From positions 23,717 to 87,716 of the forward strand of contig NZ_LGHL01000057.1 of assembly GCF_001908205.1 (NCBI RefSeq): a DNA stretch of 64,000 nt, read 5' to 3'. The notes beneath the pieces are model-generated. The model was not told the origin of the DNA. It saw only the letters and a program-made list of their open reading frames with translations, and did no database searches. This document shows positions 10,001-18,245 of the stretch, one piece after another. This stretch comes from Bradyrhizobium sp. NAS80.1. GTDB lineage: Bacteria > Pseudomonadota > Alphaproteobacteria > Rhizobiales > Xanthobacteraceae. Each line of letters opens with the position of its first letter. Within the stretch, counting starts at the first letter, position 1. Position numbers and translations under genes: made by a program.

Positions 10001-11843
10001 CGGCAACGGCATGCTGCTCTCTCCGGCGACAAGGCTTGTGGCGGCTTTTGATCATCGCGACATCTTCATCGATCCGTCGCCCGATCCGGCCATCAGCTTC
10101 GCCGAGCGCAAGCGCCTGTTCGACCTGCCGCGATCGAGCTGGCAGGACTACGACAAATCGCTGATCTCGCAGGGTGGCGGCGTGTTCTCACGCCAGCTCA
10201 AGGCGATCCCGCTCGCTCCGGAAGTGCGCACCCTGCTCGATCTCGACAAGCCGCAAGCCACGCCTTTCGAGGTGATGACGGCGATCCTGAAGGCTCGCGC
10301 GGACCTCTTGTGGTTTGGCGGCATCGGCACCTATCTCCGCTCCTCCGGGGAAAGCGACGATCAGGTCGGGGACCGCGCCAACGATCCGATCCGCATCACG
10401 GGTCGCGACGTGCGCGCCCGGGTGATCGGCGAAGGGGCCAACCTCGGCGTCACCCAGCGCGGCCGCATCGAGGCGGCGCAGAAGGGCGTCAAGCTCAACA
10501 CCGACGCCATCGACAATTCGGCCGGCGTGAATACGTCCGACGTCGAGGTCAATATCAAGATCGCGCTGGCGCGCCCCGAGCGCGAGGGACGCCTCAGTCC
10601 CGCCGACCGCAACAGCCTGCTCGCCGCGATGACCGACGAGGTCGGCGCGCTGGTGCTGCGCAACAACTATCTGCAGACGCTGGCGCTCTCGCTCGCCGAG
10701 CGTAAAGGCGTGGCCGAGACCGGCTTCCTCACCCGCCTGATGCAGTCGCTCGAACATCGCGGCTTGCTCAGCCGCGCGGTGGAATTCTTGCCCGACGACG
10801 CAGCGCTCACCGAGCGCACACGACGCGGCCAGTTCCTGACGCGGCCCGAGCTTGCCGTGCTGCTCGCCTACGCCAAGCTGACACTCTATGACGACCTGCT
10901 CGTCACCAGCGTGCCTGATGATCCCTATCTTGCCCGCGAACTATCTCAGTATTTTCCGCGTGAGGTTCAGGACCAGTTCCCCACGGCGGTTGAGTTCCAT
11001 CGCCTGCGTCGGGAGATCATCGCGACCAGTCTCGTCAATGCCGTAATCAATCGCGGCGGCCCGGCCTGCGTCGTGCGCCTGATCGACGAGACCGACGCCG
11101 ATATCGCAACCATTGTGATGGCCTATGTGGCGGTGGACGAATCCTACGGACTGAAGTGGCTCAATGACGCGATCGACGCACTCGACGCCTGCATTGACGG
11201 ACAGTTGCAGTTGTCCCTCTACGCGACCGTCCAGGATCTCTTGCTCTCCCGCATGGTCTGGTACGTGCGCAATGTTGATTTCAAGGACGGCCTCGAGGCG
11301 GTCATCGCGCGTTTCGGCCCGGCGATCCGCCAGATCGCCGCCGGGCTCGACACCGCCCTGCCGCCGGACTTGCAGACCGCGCGCGGCAAGCGCCGGCAGG
11401 AACTCACCGACGCCGGTGTCCCGGCCGGCCTCGCCGGCGAACTCGCCGATCTCGACGCTCTGGTCTCGGCACCCGACATCGTGACTGTTGCCGAGCGCAC
11501 CAGGCGCCCGATCGGCGACGCCGCCGCGACCTTCTTCGACGCCGAGGCAAATTTCCGTCTCGACCGCATCATTGCCGCCGCGCGCAGCGTGCCGGCAAAC
11601 GATTATTTCGAACGTATGGCCATCGATCGCGCGGTTGAGCAGATCGCTGGCGCCGAAAGAAGGCTGGCCGCGGATATGCTGGCAACCGGCCAGTCCGGCC
11701 ATCCTGCCGTCGAGACATGGCTCGCGGCGCACCCCGAAGCGACGCGTATCCGGCGCTCGGTCGAGGAAATTGCTGCCAGCGGCCTGACCATCGCCAAGCT
11801 GACGGTGGCGGCGAACTTGCTGGGGGATCTTGTCAAGGGCTGA
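7032..11843 (+). CDS. gdhZ: NAD-specific glutamate dehydrogenase, large type
   Basis: This is the large (about 180 kDa) NAD-dependent glutamate dehydrogenase, which deaminates glutamate to 2-oxoglutarate and ammonia in the cytoplasm. I chose the ATG at 7032 because GGAGG at 7022-7026 sits 5 bases upstream; an in-frame ATG at 7020 overlaps that site. The resulting length of about 1,603 residues is typical. The long N-terminal region carries ACT-like regulatory segments ([20 protein letters not shown] region). The catalytic domain begins near residue 790, with [20 protein letters not shown] and [13 protein letters not shown]. The nucleotide-binding part follows ([17 protein letters not shown]) and then a long helical C-terminus. 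It is probably cotranscribed with the small gene that follows after 28 bases. Confidence 0.96.
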   Translation: [1603 protein letters not shown]

Positions 11844-11871
11844 TCAGGCGTCCGCGCAAATGGAGGGTCCA

Positions 11872-12195
11872 ATGATCCACGCGACTTGCCACACCGCCGA
11901 CAACGTCATCTGTCTCGAGTTCGATGCCACACCCTGGTTCAGCGAGGCCGACGCTCCGAGCATCATCGATCTGGCCCGGCGGAAATGGACAAGCGCAGCG
12001 ATTGCAGAGTCGCTTGAGCGCCGGCGCGGATATGAACGCCTGCATAACCTCATGGAATATGCGGCGAAGCGACTTCAAGAGGAGTCCCTGGAGGACCCGA
12101 CCTGGGAGACTTTCGAGTGTGTCGTCGACGGGCCTGAAGCCCTGGCCTGGCTCGAGAAGAACCGGCCTGAAGTTGTGACAAGGATGAAGCCTTGA
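11872..12195 (+). CDS. Small hypothetical protein downstream of NAD-GDH
   Basis: The product is 107 residues from the ATG at 11872, preceded by GGAGGG at 11862-11867, so the start is well supported. It is a soluble, acidic protein (MIHATCHTADNVICLEFDAT; IIDLARRKWTSAAIAESLER; ending in LAWLEKNRPEVVTRMKP). No named domain is recognised. The 28-base gap from the GDH stop suggests cotranscription and a possible link to glutamate metabolism, but this is inference from position only. Confidence 0.7.
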   Translation: MIHATCHTADNVICLEFDATPWFSEADAPSIIDLARRKWTSAAIAESLERRRGYERLHNLMEYAAKRLQEESLEDPTWETFECVVDGPEALAWLEKNRPEVVTRMKP

Positions 12196-12357
12196 TCCGC
12201 GTCCTGCAACACCGTCACGGCAAGAATCCTGAGCCAGAGTCGGCATCAGTCCTTATCGGTTCTGATTGAAGCGGAACCGGATCGCCCTTTTCTCGCCGCC
12301 ATCATCATTCACGCAGCGACCAGGGCAAACGGTGGGCAGCGTTCCCGAAGGTTCCGT

Positions 12358-13377
12358 GTGATCGTCCGACATCTTCTGCAACATGAGACTCTCGTGTCGC
12401 GCCGCGCGCTCCTGGGCGGGCTCGCGTCGGCAGGCAGCGCCCTCGCGCTTGGCGGATGCGCAGGCTTGGGCGCGGCCGGCGCGCGCTTCGACGCGTCGTC
12501 CCTCTCCGTTGACCCCACATTGCTCGTCACCACCACGCGCAAGCCCGTGAACGGCGGCCGCACGAAACCCTGGTTCGGGCCGGAACGCGCGACCACATTG
12601 ACGGTCGCGCGGGCGAAGCTGGTGGCGCCGGACGAGAGCCGTCTTTCTCTCGCCTCGGTCGGACTTGGCGATTGGCGTCTTGATCGGGTCGAACCGGTGT
12701 CGGCCGACGTTGGCGATCTCCTTACGCAGGCCGGCGGGGGAGACGTGTTGATCTATGTGCACGGCTTCAAGCAGACATTCGAGACAGCGGCGCTCGATGC
12801 CGCCCATCTTTCCGACGGGATCAGGTTCCACGGCCGGACCATGGTGTTCTCCTGGCCCTCCAGGGCAGGACTGTTCGACTATGCCTATGACCGCGAGAGC
12901 GCAATGTGGTCCCGCGACGATTTCGAACGCGTGCTCTCTTCCATCGTGTCGGCCTCAGGCGGCGGCCGCGTGCACATCGTTGCGCACAGCATGGGAACCA
13001 TGCTGACGCTCGAAAGCCTGCGTCAGCTCTATGCGCGATACGGCGACACCGTTGCGAGCAAGATCGGCGCGATCGTGTTTGCCGCGCCTGATATCGACAT
13101 GGACGTGTTCTCGTCGGCGATCCGCCGCATCGGTCCGCTTGCCGGCAAGATCACCGTGATCGCCGCGACGAACGATCGCGCACTGGCGCTTTCGGGGCAA
13201 ATCGCAGGTGGAATGACCAGGGTCGGTGCCGCCGAGAAGACCGCAATCCAGCAGCTCGGCGTGCGCGTGGTCGATGCTTCCCAGGAAGGCTGGGGCATCA
13301 TCAACCACGATCTGTTTCTGTCGAATGCGGAAGTGCAGCGGGTGATCCGCCGCTCGATTGACGGTACGGCTGCGTAG
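12358..13377 (+). CDS. DUF900-type alpha/beta hydrolase, Tat-type lipoprotein
   Basis: This paralogue of the hydrolase at 564-1688 is 339 residues from a GTG at 12358; a GTG at 12394 (VSRRALLGG) is an equally good start. The N-terminus has a twin-arginine-like SRRALLGGLASAG followed by a lipobox ALGGC, which suggests folded export and lipid anchoring. The catalytic core shows LIYVHGFKQTFETAALDA and the nucleophile elbow VAHSMGTM. The family resembles esterases, and no substrate is known. The flanking MFS gene is convergent, so there is no operon. Confidence 0.82.
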   Translation: MIVRHLLQHETLVSRRALLGGLASAGSALALGGCAGLGAAGARFDASSLSVDPTLLVTTTRKPVNGGRTKPWFGPERATTLTVARAKLVAPDESRLSLASVGLGDWRLDRVEPVSADVGDLLTQAGGGDVLIYVHGFKQTFETAALDAAHLSDGIRFHGRTMVFSWPSRAGLFDYAYDRESAMWSRDDFERVLSSIVSASGGGRVHIVAHSMGTMLTLESLRQLYARYGDTVASKIGAIVFAAPDIDMDVFSSAIRRIGPLAGKITVIAATNDRALALSGQIAGGMTRVGAAEKTAIQQLGVRVVDASQEGWGIINHDLFLSNAEVQRVIRRSIDGTAA

Positions 13378-13388
13378 GAGGGCGCCTG

Positions 13389-14918
13389 CTACATCGACGA
13401 ACCATCGAGATGTTTTCGCGATCCGCCGAACACCGTGAAGCTGAGTGCTGCGAGGAGCCAGACACTGACGCCGCCATAGAGCATAACTCGGCCAAAGCCG
13501 TCGGCAAGGGCGTGGTGAACAAGAGCATCTGATACTCCCTGCCCTGATGAGTTGGCGGTGCCGGCCGCAATTCTCTCCGCGAGAGAACGCAGCGCGGAGG
13601 CATCCGTGTCGAGCGGCAGGTTCGCTTCAAGTGAAGACAGCACACCCTCGACCAGAATGAACCCCATTATCGGGATGTTGATGGCGAGCGAAATCATGCG
13701 CGCGCTCATGTCGATGCCCGACGCCATGCCGGAGCGTGCCGGAGGGACAGCGCCCGTTGTGGTGTTGGTGACTGGCGTGTTTGTCAGTCCCAGCCCTACG
13801 CCGGAAAGAATGCAGCCTGGCAGCATGGTCAGCCAGCTCGCGGTCTCGGCACCACTGCCGAGCTTCATCAGGACGAAGCCAAGGCCGATCGTGAACAGGC
13901 CGGCGGGGATGACGAGGCGAGCCTGATAGCGCAGCGACAGACGCTCGGCCAACGGTGGCACGACCAGGGCCGGCAGCGTATAGGCGAGCAGGCCCAACCC
14001 GGCGGCGACGCCGTCATAGCCAAGGCCCGCCTGGAACCAGATCGGCAGATAGATCATGAAGGGCCAGAAGCTCACGTTCATCGCTACGGAGCCGATAATC
14101 GCACCCGAAAACGCACGGATGCGGAACACCGAGAAGTCGAACATCGGCCTCGGGGCGAGCTTTTCGACGATAACAAACGCCATGAAGCTCGCGACCGCTG
14201 CACCCAGGATCGAAAGCGCCGTCGAACTGCCGAAGCCAAATTCAGGCCCCTGAGTGATGAAGAACGCCAGGCAGAACACCGCTACAGACAGTGTAGCGAT
14301 GCCGGGAAGATCAAGACGGATCGCCTCAGGATCTCGCGATTCCTGCACGCCGCTAACCGCCAGCAGCAACGCCACGATGCTGAGTGCCACATGGACGAGG
14401 AACACCCACTCCCAGCTCCATAGAGCAGCGATAGTGCCTCCGATGAGCGGACCAAATCCCAGCCCTACGCCTGAAACAATGCCCCACCAGCCGAAGGCCA
14501 TGCCACGCTCGCGCGCCGTGCGAAACTGGTGCGACAGGACGGCGATCTGGCACACCAGCATCGCACCGCCGCTCAACCCTTGAAGAAAACGGGCGCCGAT
14601 CAGCACCGGCACGCTTTCGGTGATCCCGCAAGCCAGAGAGGCCAGACCGAATGCCGCGATGCTGCCGATGAAGATGCGCTTGCGACCGAAGCGGTCGGCC
14701 AGCGCGCCCGTCGCCATCAGCACCATCGTCACGCCGATCGTATAGGCGTTCATGATCCACTGAAGCTGCCGGAAATCCGCATGCAGTAGCTGTTCCAGCG
14801 TCGGCAGGATCGCCGGTACGCTGGAGATTTCCAGCCCAAACATCAAGGCAGAAAGACAAACGGCAGCGAGCGCTATGGCGCTTCTGCTGCTGGTTGGTGC
14901 GGATACAGCAAGGGTCAT
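13389..14918 (-). CDS. MFS drug:H+ antiporter, DHA2-like (14 TM)
   Basis: The inner-membrane exporter is 509 residues long and fits the 14-helix DHA2 family (EmrB/QacA-like). Visible signatures are the motif A loop GALADRFGRKRIFIGS after TM2, GARFLQGLSGGAMLVCQIAV in TM4, and the motif C-like GVGLGFGPLIGGTIAALWSW in TM5. The start at 14918 (MTLAVSAPTSSRSAIALAAV) is the natural one. It is divergent from a LysR gene with 167 bases between, the classic layout for a LysR-controlled efflux pump. The substrate is unknown. Confidence 0.88.
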   Translation of the reverse strand: MTLAVSAPTSSRSAIALAAVCLSALMFGLEISSVPAILPTLEQLLHADFRQLQWIMNAYTIGVTMVLMATGALADRFGRKRIFIGSIAAFGLASLACGITESVPVLIGARFLQGLSGGAMLVCQIAVLSHQFRTARERGMAFGWWGIVSGVGLGFGPLIGGTIAALWSWEWVFLVHVALSIVALLLAVSGVQESRDPEAIRLDLPGIATLSVAVFCLAFFITQGPEFGFGSSTALSILGAAVASFMAFVIVEKLAPRPMFDFSVFRIRAFSGAIIGSVAMNVSFWPFMIYLPIWFQAGLGYDGVAAGLGLLAYTLPALVVPPLAERLSLRYQARLVIPAGLFTIGLGFVLMKLGSGAETASWLTMLPGCILSGVGLGLTNTPVTNTTTGAVPPARSGMASGIDMSARMISLAINIPIMGFILVEGVLSSLEANLPLDTDASALRSLAERIAAGTANSSGQGVSDALVHHALADGFGRVMLYGGVSVWLLAALSFTVFGGSRKHLDGSSM

Positions 14919-15085
14919 GCTTCAGCCTTTCGTCGTCGGGAACCGCAACGGCGAAATCCGGTCATGACGGAAGGCGCACTCGCATCGGTCCGCGTGTTGC
15001 AGAGTTGAGGCAGCCTAGCGAAAGCTTGACCATAACTAAATTGGATGCTTCGATATTTCAGAGATAACAAATTCGGATTATTAAG
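14919..15085. promoter_or_regulatory. Divergent promoter region, MFS / LysR
   Basis: The 167 bases between divergent starts become AT-rich near the LysR start (for example CCATAACTAAATTGGATG and ATTTCAGAGATAACAAATTC), unlike the GC-rich surroundings. That is as expected for overlapping promoters with a LysR box of the T-N11-A type. The exact operator cannot be fixed by eye. Confidence 0.45.
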
Positions 15086-15940
15086 ATGACTACGCTTGAT
15101 GTGGACTCTGTCCAGGCGTTCGTCGCCATAGCCGATCTACAGAGCTTCACCCGCGCGGCCGAAGCGCTCGGAACCACACAGGGCGCTATCAGCGTGAAGC
15201 TTAAGCGGCTTGAAGACCGGCTCGGCCAGCGGCTCATCGAGCGGACGCCCCGCTCGGTACGCCTGTCGGCGCAAGGTGCCGTGTTCCTCGTGGGCGCGCG
15301 CGAATTTCTTACTGCTCACGACCGTGCCATGGCGGGCCTTTCGGCAGGACCTCGCCGCTTCGGCCTCGGCATCGCAGCCCATGTCGCCGGACCGGAGGTG
15401 CCGACCCTTTTGGCCCGCCTCAACGCCCACGATCCCGGCCTGACGATAGAAGTGCGGATGGACAATGCGCGCGTGCTGCTGGACGCCTTCGATCGCGGCG
15501 AACTCGACGCTGTTATCATTCGGCGCGAGGACGACCGGCGCGATGGCGAGGTTCTTGGGCCGGAGCATTTCGGCTGGTTCGCTGCCCCGCAGTTTGAACA
15601 TCGTCGGGGCGAACCGTTGCGGCTAGCTGCGCTATCGCCCGCCTGCGGTGTGCGCGACATTGCCACCCGCGCGCTGGACAGTGCTTCCATCCCCTGGACG
15701 GAGATCTTCCTTGGCGGCACGTCATCGATGGTAACGGCCGCCGTCTCGGCCGGCCTCGCCATTTCGGCCTTTTCGCGTCGCCTTGCGCCTCCCGGCACGA
15801 TCGAGGTCAGCCAGCGCTTCGGCCTTCCGCCGCTTCCCCCCTCCGAGATCGTGATGTTCTCCACGCTCACCGACCTGAAATCCCGTGAAGCTCTGCGGAC
15901 GATCGCTGCCGGCTTCCGCGACCATCGACCGAGTTCGTGA
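15086..15940 (+). CDS. LysR family transcriptional regulator
   Basis: This 284-residue regulator starts at the ATG at 15086. The winged helix-turn-helix fills the first 65 residues (VQAFVAIADLQSFTRAAEAL; GTTQGAISVKLKRLEDRLGQ; RLIERTPRSVRLSAQG). The effector-binding domain of the PBP2 fold follows from about residue 90. It is divergent from the MFS exporter on the other strand, so it most likely controls that gene and itself. The family normally needs a small co-inducer; none can be named. Confidence 0.9.
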   Translation: MTTLDVDSVQAFVAIADLQSFTRAAEALGTTQGAISVKLKRLEDRLGQRLIERTPRSVRLSAQGAVFLVGAREFLTAHDRAMAGLSAGPRRFGLGIAAHVAGPEVPTLLARLNAHDPGLTIEVRMDNARVLLDAFDRGELDAVIIRREDDRRDGEVLGPEHFGWFAAPQFEHRRGEPLRLAALSPACGVRDIATRALDSASIPWTEIFLGGTSSMVTAAVSAGLAISAFSRRLAPPGTIEVSQRFGLPPLPPSEIVMFSTLTDLKSREALRTIAAGFRDHRPSS

Positions 15941-15954
15941 GGGAAAGAACAGCA

Positions 15955-16020
15955 TGCCCCGCTTCGTTGTCATTCATGGAGCTTGGCATGGCAGCAGGTC
16001 CTTGGATCGCGCTGCGCTGT
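15955..16020 (+). pseudogene. Alpha/beta hydrolase N-terminal fragment
   Basis: Eleven bases after the LysR stop, an ATG opens MPRFVVIHGAWHGSRSLDRA, the start of an alpha/beta hydrolase (HGAWHG oxyanion region) like the RutD/EstC type. The similarity stops after about 25 residues, where the sequence runs into the 3' end of the convergent MarR gene. It appears to be a truncated gene left by a recombination or deletion junction. Confidence 0.5.
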
Positions 16021-16036
16021 TGTCAGAGGTCGCCCG

Positions 16037-16522
16037 TCATCGTATCGAGACGAGCATCTTCTCCAGCAGGGCGGACAATCGCGCCTGCTCGCCATCGTTG
16101 AGCCCGGACATGATTGCGTGCTGGTTCGCGACATGCGCCGTGACCGCTTTGTCAATGAGGTCGAACCCGGACGTGGTCAAGGCGACGAGCGTGCCGCGCC
16201 CGTCCGCCGGATTGGGGCGGCGTTCGATGAAGCCCGCCTTTTCCAGCCGGTCGATGCGGTTGGTCATGCTGCCCGACGAGATCATTGCGGCTTCGTAAAG
16301 TGCGGTCGGCGTAAGAGCATAGGGTGAGCCGCTGCGTCGCAGCGTCGCCAGCACGTCGAACTCCCCCGGCTGGAGGCCGAAGGAAGCGAAGACCGGATTC
16401 AGCCACTCGCGCGTGACGATGAGCACGACCTCAGCCAGACGCCCCAGCAGAACCATCGGTCCTGTCGCAAGATCGGGTCGCTCCCGCGCCCATTGCTCCG
16501 CAGCCCTCCTCGCCCTGTCCAT
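16037..16522 (-). CDS. MarR family transcriptional regulator
   Basis: This 161-residue winged-helix repressor has a helical dimerisation N-terminus and the MarR core (GLQPGEFDVLATLRRSG; TALYEAAMISSGSMTNRIDR; LEKAGFIERRPNPADGRGTL), in which the DGRGTL wing is diagnostic. It is divergent from a CynX/NimT-type MFS gene across a 102-base region holding two palindromes, which implies autoregulation and control of the transporter. MarR proteins usually release DNA on binding phenolic or other aromatic ligands. The ligand here is unknown. Confidence 0.92.
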   Translation of the reverse strand: MDRARRAAEQWARERPDLATGPMVLLGRLAEVVLIVTREWLNPVFASFGLQPGEFDVLATLRRSGSPYALTPTALYEAAMISSGSMTNRIDRLEKAGFIERRPNPADGRGTLVALTTSGFDLIDKAVTAHVANQHAIMSGLNDGEQARLSALLEKMLVSIR

Positions 16523-16534
16523 CGCCGACCACCT

Positions 16535-16570
16535 ATCTTGACATCGAGATACATATCTCTACATCAAGAT
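16535..16570. promoter_or_regulatory. Double MarR-type operator
   Basis: Two 16-bp palindromes, ATCTTGACATCGAGAT (16535-16550) and ATCTCTACATCAAGAT (16555-16570), lie centred 20 bp apart between the divergent marR and MFS starts. Together they also form one larger, nearly symmetrical palindrome. ATCTTGA-type palindromes suit MarR-family dimers. A spacing of about two helical turns would place two dimers on the same DNA face, covering both promoters. Confidence 0.75.
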
Positions 16571-16624
16571 AGATAACAATCGTTACCTTTGTCAAAGGCC
16601 TGGTCGATCCAGGCGGGAGTCCCC

Positions 16625-17788
16625 ATGACATCAGTGCAAGCCCGGCTGGCATTTCCGGCCACGATCCTGCTTGTCGGCATCAATCTGCGTCCGACGATCG
16701 CGGCGATCGGCCCTTTGCTCGACGGCATCCAACGCGACACCGGGCTGAGCGACAGCGGCGCCAGCCTGTTGACGGCTCTGCCCGTCGCCCTGATGGGTAT
16801 CTGCCTGCTCGGCACGGGCCGGCTTCAGCAGGCTATCGGACGCCACCGCGGCGTCGCTGTCGGGCTGGTTTTCATCGGGTTGGCCTGTCTGGCGCGATGG
16901 GTCTCGCATGGCATGGGCACATTGCTGGCAACGGCGATTCTGGGCGGTGTGGGCATCGCCATGGTGCAGGCGTTGATGCCGGCCATCATCCGCGAGCAGG
17001 CTGGCAATCGATCGGCCGGCCTTATGGGGCTCTATTCGACCGCCATCATGGGTGGAGCGATGGTTTCGGCGGCGGCAAGTCCATGGATCGGTAATCTGGG
17101 GGGATGGTCCGTCGCGCTGGGGATTTGGGCCCTGCCGGTTGTCGCAGGCTTGTCGGCATGGCTGATGCGCGGCCACGTCAGCAGGACAGGAAATGCGTCT
17201 GATGGTTTTGGGATCTACAGGAAGGCGCGCGCCTGGCTGTTGCTTGCCTTTTTTGGATTTGGGACCGGCGCCTACACGCTTGTGCTGGCATGGCTGCCGC
17301 CTTTCTACACCCAGCTCGGATGGCCGGCGACGGTGGCAGGTGCGATGCTGGGCGCGCTGACCTTCGCGGAGGTGATCGCGGGCATCGCGGTGTCGGTCTG
17401 GATCGATCGCTTCCCGGATCGTCGCCCGGCATTGTTCCTCGCAATCGCTGCTCTGCTGGCCGGGCTGGCCTGTCTCTGTCTCGCGCCGCTCGCACTGGCC
17501 TGGCCGGCGGCGATATTGGCTGGCCTCGGCATCGGCGCACTGTTTCCGCTATCGCTGATCATTGCCATGGATCATGGCACCAACGCCGCCGAGGCCGGCG
17601 CGATCGCGGGCTTCGTGCAGGGTGGCGGCTATCTGCTGGCGGCGCTCCTTCCCCTGGTTGCCGGCCTGCTCCGGCAGGAGTTGAGCGATCTCACACCGGC
17701 ATGGCTGTTAATGGCCGGCCTCTGCGTGGTTCTGGCGGGTATGGCGCGTCGCTTCCGGCCCGGCGACCGCATTGCTCTTTCCGCCTGA
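16625..17788 (+). CDS. MFS transporter, CynX/NimT type
   Basis: This 12-helix inner-membrane transporter is 387 residues from the ATG at 16625, with GGGAG a few bases upstream. The N-terminal ATILLVGINLRPTIAAIGPL and the early TGLSDSGASLLTALPVALMG are characteristic of the CynX/NimT (2-nitroimidazole, cyanate) branch. A second half with FGTGAYTLVLAWLPPFYTQL follows. It is divergent from marR and shares the double operator, so the MarR protein very probably represses it. Members are predicted exporters of small organic compounds; the substrate is unknown. Confidence 0.87.
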   Translation: MTSVQARLAFPATILLVGINLRPTIAAIGPLLDGIQRDTGLSDSGASLLTALPVALMGICLLGTGRLQQAIGRHRGVAVGLVFIGLACLARWVSHGMGTLLATAILGGVGIAMVQALMPAIIREQAGNRSAGLMGLYSTAIMGGAMVSAAASPWIGNLGGWSVALGIWALPVVAGLSAWLMRGHVSRTGNASDGFGIYRKARAWLLLAFFGFGTGAYTLVLAWLPPFYTQLGWPATVAGAMLGALTFAEVIAGIAVSVWIDRFPDRRPALFLAIAALLAGLACLCLAPLALAWPAAILAGLGIGALFPLSLIIAMDHGTNAAEAGAIAGFVQGGGYLLAALLPLVAGLLRQELSDLTPAWLLMAGLCVVLAGMARRFRPGDRIALSA

Positions 17789-17802
17789 TCGAAGGTGATC
17801 CC

Positions 17803-18245
17803 ATGGCTTTCTACAATGCATTCTCCCGTGGCAATTACTTCATGGCCTTTGGCGAGGGCCGCCCGATCCTGCTCCTGTCGCCCGACTTGAACAGACCTGG
17901 CCATCGCTTGTCTCGCCGGCCTTCCAGGCCACGGCGGAAGGAATGCGAACCTATCAGATCTGGCACGGCATCGCCGCCACGACGGACGGGCGTTCGCTGG
18001 CGCATGTCGCACGGGGAATAGGTGGGTTCGACGTGCGCGACCGCCTCGCGACTCTGCCGATGCCCGCCCTCTTCATTGCGGGATATCTCGACAGGATGTC
18101 GGTCCCCGAAGAGAGTCAGAGAATGGCGAGTGCCGCGCCGCGCGGGCATTATGCGTGCATCGGGGGCGCGGCTCATATCTCGAATGTGGATTCCGCCGAA
18201 GCCTTCACCGATCGGCTGATGGCGTTTTTGGTTCCTGAAGCTTGA
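17803..18245 (+). pseudogene. Alpha/beta hydrolase, internally deleted and frameshifted
   Basis: Just after the MFS gene an ATG opens MAFYNAFSRGNYFMAFGEGR, a hydrolase-like N-terminus, but the frame soon turns into unrelated Arg-rich sequence. From 17943 to 18245 another frame encodes a clear hydrolase C-terminus: ALFIAGYLDRMSVPEESQRM, then HYACIGGAAHISNVDSAEAF and LMAFLVPEA, with the catalytic-His context GAAHISN. The nucleophile region is missing. I read this as one hydrolase gene with an internal deletion and frameshift, originally cotranscribed with the MFS gene. Confidence 0.6.
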
